From: Nematopogon swammerdamellus
Lineage: Eukaryota; Arthropoda; Insecta; Lepidoptera; Adelidae
Assembly (NCBI GenBank): GCA_946902875.1
Contig: OX336340.1
Span: 9,715,566 to 9,779,565 of the forward strand
Direction of reading: 5' to 3'
Length of the DNA: 64,000 nt
In this document: one piece after another, positions 58,573 to 64,000 of the stretch
Layout of the letters: the number at the start of each line of letters is the position of its first letter
Numbering within the stretch: the stretch's first letter is position 1
Translations under genes and position numbers: made by a program
Notes under the pieces: generated by a model
Told to the model about the DNA's origin: nothing
The model's input: only the letters and a program-made list of their open reading frames with translations
The model's database searches: none

Positions 58573-58866
58573 TTGCAAAGTCATCAAGATCTCTCGAACT
58601 CTGATATACTATTCGATAAGCTGCTTGTTCATGTATCGGACAAAAACCGAGTTCATTTGAATAGTTTTTGTAAAAAGTTCGTCTCAAATTTGTACACGAA
58701 GTGGAAAAGTGCGAGTTATTCATTCAATAATTTCAAAAGTAAATATGAAACGTGGTTGGAATCCGACATTAAGTGGCCAGTATACATGCAGCTCATCCAC
58801 CAAGAAGCAAATCGTAAAGAAGGAGAACCGTCGTGCCAGAATCGCCAGCAAAGCTGTACCCTTTGA
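58573..58866 (+). pseudogene. Frameshifted mirror of the unrecognised frame (right arm)
   Basis: Starts in the unique centre with MQSHQDLSNSDILFDKLLVH and joins the shared block at HLNSFCKKFVSNLYTKWKSA. After EGEP a 1-bp deletion relative to the left arm shifts the frame (SCQNRQQSCTL, stop). The centre therefore supplies a different upstream sequence on each strand, while the arm supplies the same C-terminal block to both. Confidence 0.5.
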
Positions 58867-58930
58867 GACTCAATCAGTGTGACGTTTGGTGCAACTAGCA
58901 CCAGACATCTGCTTCAGGAATTCCCGGTGG

Positions 58931-58970
58931 TTCCTGATGAAGCCTGTGACGTAGCAGGCGAAACGTCGAC
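58931..58970 (+). ncRNA. Hammerhead-like motif, right arm of palindrome
   Basis: CTGATGA at 58934-58940, extra A, GCCTG, loop TGACGTAG, CAGGC, GAAAC at 58960-58964, GTC. Faces outward, as the left-arm copy does. The extra base between CTGATGA and stem II recurs in the motifs at 14719-14744 and 51833-51862. Confidence 0.35.
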
Positions 58971-59272
58971 TTATGTATCTAAGCCACATCCACTATTAAT
59001 ACGTAAAATTAAAAATGAGTATAGATTAATAACAGAGTAAACTTAAAAACATTACTACCATAAGAGTCACTAATCTTTGTTTAAAACCTTACAATTTCCA
59101 AAAATTGAAGATTTATATTCTAATTTAGAATATTCCCAAAATTTAAGGTACTTTCCGAAAGACATTAAAATAATATGATGTAACCAAAAATTTTAATTTT
59201 AGATACACATAAAAATACATTAATACGCCATAACTAAACTAATCAAAGTACCCAGATATTGGTTATTAAGGT

Positions 59273-59570
59273 CAGTCAGTCAGTCAGTCGGCGTGTAAGC
59301 GACCACTGCTGGACATACGCCTCTCCAATTTTCCTCCAGTCCTCCTGGCTTTCAGCGGTACGGAACCACTGCTTTCCGCCGACGTACTTGATGGCGTCGT
59401 CCCAACTGGCGGGTGGTCTTCCCACACTCCGTTTTCCTGTCCACGGCCGCCAGTGTAGGACACGGTTACTCAAACGGTCGTCGTCTTTTCGGCTGACGTG
59501 CCCAGCCCACTTCCACTTGAGCTTAGTTACGCTGGAGCTTAGTTAAGCTTAGTTACGAGGAGCTTAGCAC
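59273..59570 (-). mobile_element. RTE-type LINE insertion with TSD (right arm mirror)
   Basis: Inverted copy of 57334-57631 with the same flanking duplication gttattaaggt (59262-59272 and 59571-59581). The actg tail is longer here. Same insertion duplicated with the arm, not an independent event. Confidence 0.9.
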
Positions 59571-60420
59571 GTTATTAAGGTAAGTTATTAAAATTAATTT
59601 ATTGAAGTTAAAAAATATATAAATTCAGACTTACACCGTTCCTTTATATGAACGCATTTGGATACACTTTTCATGGAGCGTGATTCCACTCATATTCTAG
59701 TTTATCACTATAGCAAAAGAACGTCTAGGTCTTGTAAACCTTATGAAAAAATGGTCAAAACCTTTTCCTTTCTGTACAAATAAAAGTTAAATATTATAAA
59801 AAAAACATGTGTTTGGTGGGTAACAAATTTTATTACATACTAAGCGTTCTCTAACGTGGCTCTAATCACGCTTGCAGAAATATTATATTTAAAACCTCAA
59901 TGTTTTAAAAGAAATTTCTAATGGCTAATATGTAAGCAGATTATCATAATTTAGTGGTATAGTTTTTGAATAATTTATATATTACAATATATACAGATAA
60001 TTACAAACCAAAAAGAAGTTGAAATGTAAAAAAAAAATATTGGAAAATATAGAAATGAATTTATCGAAATTTTATCAAAATTTAAAAATTCCAACTTACA
60101 CCGTTCTTTCTTATGGACGCTTACGGTTACACTTTTTATTCAGAACAATTCTACTTACGGTGTACTTTATCACTATACTAATCAGAACTCTAGATCTCCT
60201 AAGACTTTTCAAATAATGACCTAAACATTTTCTTCTCCATACAAAAAAAAATTCAAGATTTTTTTTTAAAATATGTGATTGATGGATAGCAACTTATGTT
60301 ACATATAAAGTGTTCCCTTACATAGCCCTATAAACTTGCATAAAAAGTTTTTCGAAATCTTCAAGTTCGTAAAAAAAAAATCGAAAGACCTCGGAAGCCG
60401 ATTTTCAGCCCAGAGTGCGC

Positions 60421-61221
60421 GGCGGCGCCTCGACTCGTGCTAGCTAACCAACTATAACTAAAAAAAGGTGTCGATAAACGTATATTAGCCGTGGATAACA
60501 TTACATTTTGTTTTTTATGACTGGACGTGTGGATATAAACTTTCTCACGCTCTGTTTATTTGGTCTGCCCACCGGCGCGCTTCGCTGGGGCGGCGGCAGC
60601 TACGCTATGCACCTTCCCCTCTCCATACATACAAATCCAGACCAAATAAATACCACAGGTTGCTTACCTGAAGATACGACGTACCGTGTACGTAGTGTTC
60701 GACTTTCGAATAACAATAAAAATACTAGCTGGTCCATTATACTAGCAGATCACTGGACTAGCTTGATTGCTGGCTTCGTGTAAATGGGGCTCTCTAACTT
60801 GCTATAAAACCGTGACAAAGACATCAAACTGGAGTGGACAGCGCCACACGCGGTCAGTCAGCCTCAGCGCATAAACAATGTAAACAGATATAGCGATCCA
60901 GCACTAATCGTTAATTAGAAATTACCATAAATCTCTCCGACCTTTCATGCTCAGAAACACGATTCCTAGGGACTCCGAGACACGATTCTTAAATTTATGT
61001 TGGGTATTAAATTGAGATAAATATTTTAGCGCCTCAACAGCCGGACTTTTCCGGTATTTAGACTGACGCTGTGTTTCCACGGTGTTTACGCTTTTAGACA
61101 AATTAGTCTTGCCGTCGTGTCCTGTCGTGGCCGTTGATGTTCTAGAACTTTATACTATGTAGAGTTTGTAGAGCAATATGGAGACGTCGCAATGTCTGTA
61201 AAACATGTTTAATAAAAGTAA
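60421..61221. other. No gene seen
   Basis: GC-richer at 60570-60610; the 91-residue frame at 60508-60783 has no domain. Confidence 0.35.
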
Positions 61222-61480
61222 CGCTGGACTTACCACGGATGCGCACCAATTGGTTCTGCAGATCTTTCCTCCACAGAACTGGTAAACTCTGAAACGCTCT
61301 CCCTGCCCACATATTTCCCCCCAAGTATAGTCTCGGGTCCTTCAACAGAGGCGTAAATAGGCACCTGTCAGGCCGGCATGCCATTCGCAACCCCCGCGTA
61401 CGACCGAATGTCCATGGGCGTCGTTAGACACCTTATAGGTGGTGGCTCGGCGCCACATGTCGCGCTTTCTATAAAAAAAA
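61222..61480 (+). mobile_element. CR1/Jockey-like LINE C-terminal and 3' end fragment
   Basis: Second copy of the 19098-19380 block: gaactggtaaactctgaaac (TGKLWN-like region), ccccaagtatagtctcgggt, gcaccgtcagg-type segment ggccggcatgccattcgcaa, gtccatgggcgtcgttagac, ending in a ten-A run. Frames are broken. Confidence 0.65.
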
Positions 61481-62182
61481 AATGTAAATACTGTGACAAA
61501 AAAGCAGCTGCAACACCCGAATCAGAACTGGTCAATTGCATTGAGCTGACCGTACACGTCCGGGGCTGCAAAGCAAAGAAGATACGTATATGACCTTCCA
61601 GCAACGCATAAAACTATTTCTTCCGCACGTGCGAGTAAAAATAAAACATTTGTCGCGGTTCGATCCCAAATTAAAAATAGTCCGCGCTCAGCTATTCATA
61701 TTGTAATGTACCAAATTATCACAAAACTTGTTGCCTCTGCTCCAGTGAGGAATTTTTGCTCCAGAATTTTTTTACGATATGAAAAAATAAAGATTGCAAA
61801 AGAGATCGCCTAATGGCCCCAATACTCGGTGTTGTATGTTGTTGGGTTCAACAAACTTATGCGCGTCCTCGATAGTTGAAGATTAGCTTAGCTTATTATA
61901 TTTACATGAAAATAGACTTCGATGACAATCTCAGTCGTCCGTCACTACAATACAACACGCTAAGAAACCAACCCAGTTTAAATAACTAAGCTCCATTGTG
62001 GCACATGTGATTTTATGTAGCCCACATTCAACAAAAGTCACGTTGAAGCAATAAATTGACGGAACATCGACACGAGGCTTTCCTGCCGCGCAGTTGGTTC
62101 GTGGGTTCGTGGCTCACGCACGACACGCGCCGACGAGCCACTGGCGTCTGAAGTCTGAACACGAATACAGTTCCTTCCATGA
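61481..62182. other. No gene seen
   Basis: No feature recognised. Confidence 0.4.
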
Positions 62183-62385
62183 TGGTAGGTGCATCGATGG
62201 GTAGGTGGTAGTTTAACCCGCCCGGGTTGATACCACCCCAATGGCCGACCCCAAAGGTCGGTCGAATTGACTACCTATGTAAATAGTTCCTGCTTTCCAT
62301 CCAGTTCAGTTTAGCCGGCACGGTGTGGACTGATATCACGGATGTTGTAGATTATGTAGCCAACCGTGTCAGTTTCCATAAAAAA
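62183..62385 (+). mobile_element. SINE-A copy 10, internally deleted
   Basis: gtaggtggtagtttaacccg, gttgataccacc, atagttcctgctttccatcc, agttcagtttagccggcacg, then a jump over the 'gggaagcactgacatggcac' block to gactgatatcacggatgttg and gtgtcagtttccataaaaaa. Confidence 0.85.
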
Positions 62386-62432
62386 ACCGGCCAAGTGCGA
62401 GTCGGACTCGCGCACCGAGGGTTTCGTATTCG
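62386..62432 (-). repeat. Lepidoptera-type GTCT element, end fragment
   Basis: aaccggccaagtgcgagtcg, gactcgcgcaccgaggg, tttcgta: the terminal signature, joined directly to the A-tail of the preceding SINE. Confidence 0.75.
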
Positions 62433-62577
62433 TACCACCACGTAATCGCTGCCGCTTTTTATGGACGGCATTTTCACGGACGGAGGAGGAAAATATATGT
62501 TATTATAAGTATACGTCCATGTAATCGCATATAATATGCTACTCCTATATAAAAATACATTAAAATACAAACATTCC

Positions 62578-62812
62578 CCTTGCCCCTTACTAGGTGGTAG
62601 GCTCAAATTGTAGCCGACCGGGTTGGTACCACCGTACTGCACGTAAGATGGCAGCCACGGCTGTGTTCTCCTCTAGTCCATTATAGTATCAGTATAGCCA
62701 GCAATCCAAAGGGGAAGTCTCCGGTATGGCACCTTCTCGGAAGTGATATTGACATGTCGGAGCATGTGATCTGTCTGGCCCCTCTGACTCAGACATCCGG
62801 CTGATTACATGA
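62578..62812 (+). mobile_element. SINE-B copy with SINE-A-like middle
   Basis: Begins with ccttactaggtggtaggctc and gggttggtaccaccgtactg, which is the SINE-A body, then switches to ctctagtccattatag, agtctccggtatggcacctt and ggcccctctgactcag, ending in an A9 run. Shows that the two families share a middle module. Confidence 0.8.
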
Positions 62813-63380
62813 AAAAAAAATTGATACATTCTATTGTCATATTTAATTCGGCATTTTCTTGAAATTTTCTTCTCCATCTCCGAATTTAGATTTCGTCTTT
62901 CCTTTCGTCACAAAGTAAGTTTATATTACTTACTTATTATTATATTACCTACAATTCTTAACTTGATATTATGATCGGCAAACACGGAATTTTTTTTAAG
63001 GAAGTGTGGGCAGGCAGATCCGTCTTGTGTCCTGGCTATTAATCCATTTAGGTACTGGCATGATCGATTACTCTGGCAGCACTAATCGTAAACCCAATGC
63101 ACTCAATTCGCCACCCACTCGAACATTAACCATTTAAAGATATTGCTTATTAATTACCGCTGCTTGACATTTATGTTCTTCTGCAATTTGATTGAGGTTA
63201 ATGTATGTTCGGGTCGGACCACAAGTTAGAATAAAACAAAACAATAGTCCGCAGGTCTGCTGGTATTGCTGAGCGGCTGTGTGGAACACCTCTGGTCCCT
63301 CGGCGCAGCCACCCATACTTGTTTTCATAAAAAAATATATATATACCCTGTTCTACATCATGTCTTATTAAAAGCGTATG
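62813..63380. other. No gene seen
   Basis: No feature recognised. Confidence 0.4.
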
Positions 63381-63544
63381 TAAAAGTTTGTATTGGGAAT
63401 AGTAAAACTTAAAGAGCGTAGAAATTGTAGTTCAACATTACAGAACGTTTGTGTGTTCAAAACAGAACAACTATAACGTTAAAGAATACTTGAAAGAAAT
63501 TTCTACTCTCCTTAAATTTTACTATTCCCAATACAAACTTTTTA
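63381..63544. mobile_element. Small foldback element
   Basis: taaaagtttgtattgggaat...gtagaaatt (63381-63426) is inverted at 63498-63544 with a few mismatches. About 70-nt centre. Non-coding; likely a MITE. Confidence 0.75.
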
Positions 63545-64000
63545 AATTGTATACAAAAGTTCGGCTATAGTTGAGTTTTAGACACAAAAAAAACTTCCGA
63601 ATTGGTATGCATGCAAAAATGAACATATGCGTGGATATGCGTTCAAAAACGTGACCGCAGCAGCAACACAATTTTGCTCAAATTACCTACTATGATATGA
63701 TTTGATAAAAGCGTGCTGCCATCAATAGGATTTCCAATCAGTCATTCATTATCAGTCTGAGAACGAACAGGAAAAGTAAACTCTCACACTCACATACAAC
63801 CTAAAAAGCCTCACATACAACCTAATAAGCGACCAAGAAAGCGACTATAGACCATGCGCTCGTCTTGCATATAACATAACATACCAGCGAAGTATGAAGG
63901 TACGAAGTATAGTCGGTGACTTCTCAAATCCAGGCACACTATCCGTTCTAGTTGTACTCTTGTCTTGTCGCACAATAGCTGTGTGTTCTGCGGACGTGAG
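63545..64000. other. No gene seen
   Basis: A short direct repeat of tcacatacaacctaa (63790-63825). Otherwise nothing recognised. Confidence 0.4.

Larger units (their letters stand above)
56486..60420. repeat. 3.9-kb palindrome (inverted duplication)
   Basis: Left arm 56486 to about 58268 and right arm about 58643 to 60420 (each about 1.78 kb) are inverted copies with scattered substitutions and small indels; the central 375 bp is single copy. Outer edges are gcgcactctgggctga / its complement. Each arm carries, from outside in, a diverged pair of about 460-bp repeats, a LINE fragment with an 11-bp target duplication, a hammerhead-like motif, and part of an open frame. It may be an inverted mobile element (for example Penelope-like) or a genomic inverted duplication. 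Confidence 0.93.

Noticed and set aside
57334..59570. Two independent RTE LINE insertions
   Set aside because: Both copies have the same truncation point and the same target duplication, so they are one insertion duplicated with the palindrome arms.
56486..60420. Typical cut-and-paste transposon with long TIRs
   Set aside because: No transposase frame and no target duplication at the outer edges could be identified; kept as an inverted duplication of uncertain origin.

Overview
The window looks like nuclear DNA from a moth or butterfly (Lepidoptera). The evidence is repeat content: LINE 3' fragments of the RTE and CR1/Jockey types, the GTCT/GGAC-rich element ending in the 'aagtgcgagtcggactcgcg' signature that is common in Lepidoptera, many TA-flanked palindromic elements, and AT-rich DNA with scattered GC-rich blocks. 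The species cannot be named. No intact cellular gene, rRNA gene or functional tRNA gene is visible. All open frames are short, and several are explained by repeats. The best gene-related signal is a GC-rich block at 3660-4139 ending in a consensus 5' splice donor, which may be a non-coding first exon. The window could be intergenic or inside a very long intron.

Layout. 1-5418 is dominated by one SINE family (SINE-A), including one copy nested inside another (16-730) and one copy in which a 28-bp unit has expanded into 24 in-phase repeats (4747-5418). 6541-17600 has more SINEs, LINE tails and several very tight hairpins (10089-10178, 12191-12320), plus a foldback element at 14663-15025 that was itself hit by a SINE fragment. 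19098-26700 has LINE C-terminal fragments, three palindromic TA- or TIR-type elements and small dispersed repeats. 26700-34700 is mostly unique AT-rich sequence. 34739-36705 has a hAT-like MITE with an 8-bp target duplication, GC-rich blocks and a GC minisatellite. 41488-54010 has hairpins, a tandem duplication, Lepidoptera-type repeats, a 217-bp GA tract and a TIR element with nearly identical ends. 56486-60420 is a 3.9-kb palindrome.

The two most interesting patterns are as follows. (1) Three otherwise unrelated foldback structures (14663-15025, 51768-51919, 56486-60420) each carry a small motif of the form TGATGA-N-hairpin-GAAA. This resembles the hammerhead ribozyme core found in Penelope-like elements and retrozymes. 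In the two large foldbacks it occurs once per arm and points outward. (2) SINE-A has a composite head in which a 5S-rRNA-like internal control region lies between a tRNA-like A box and a tRNA-like T-arm/B box.

There is no operon or pathway to describe. The history of the window is one of repeated insertion, inversion and decay of mobile elements, and several insertion orders can be read from target-site duplications.
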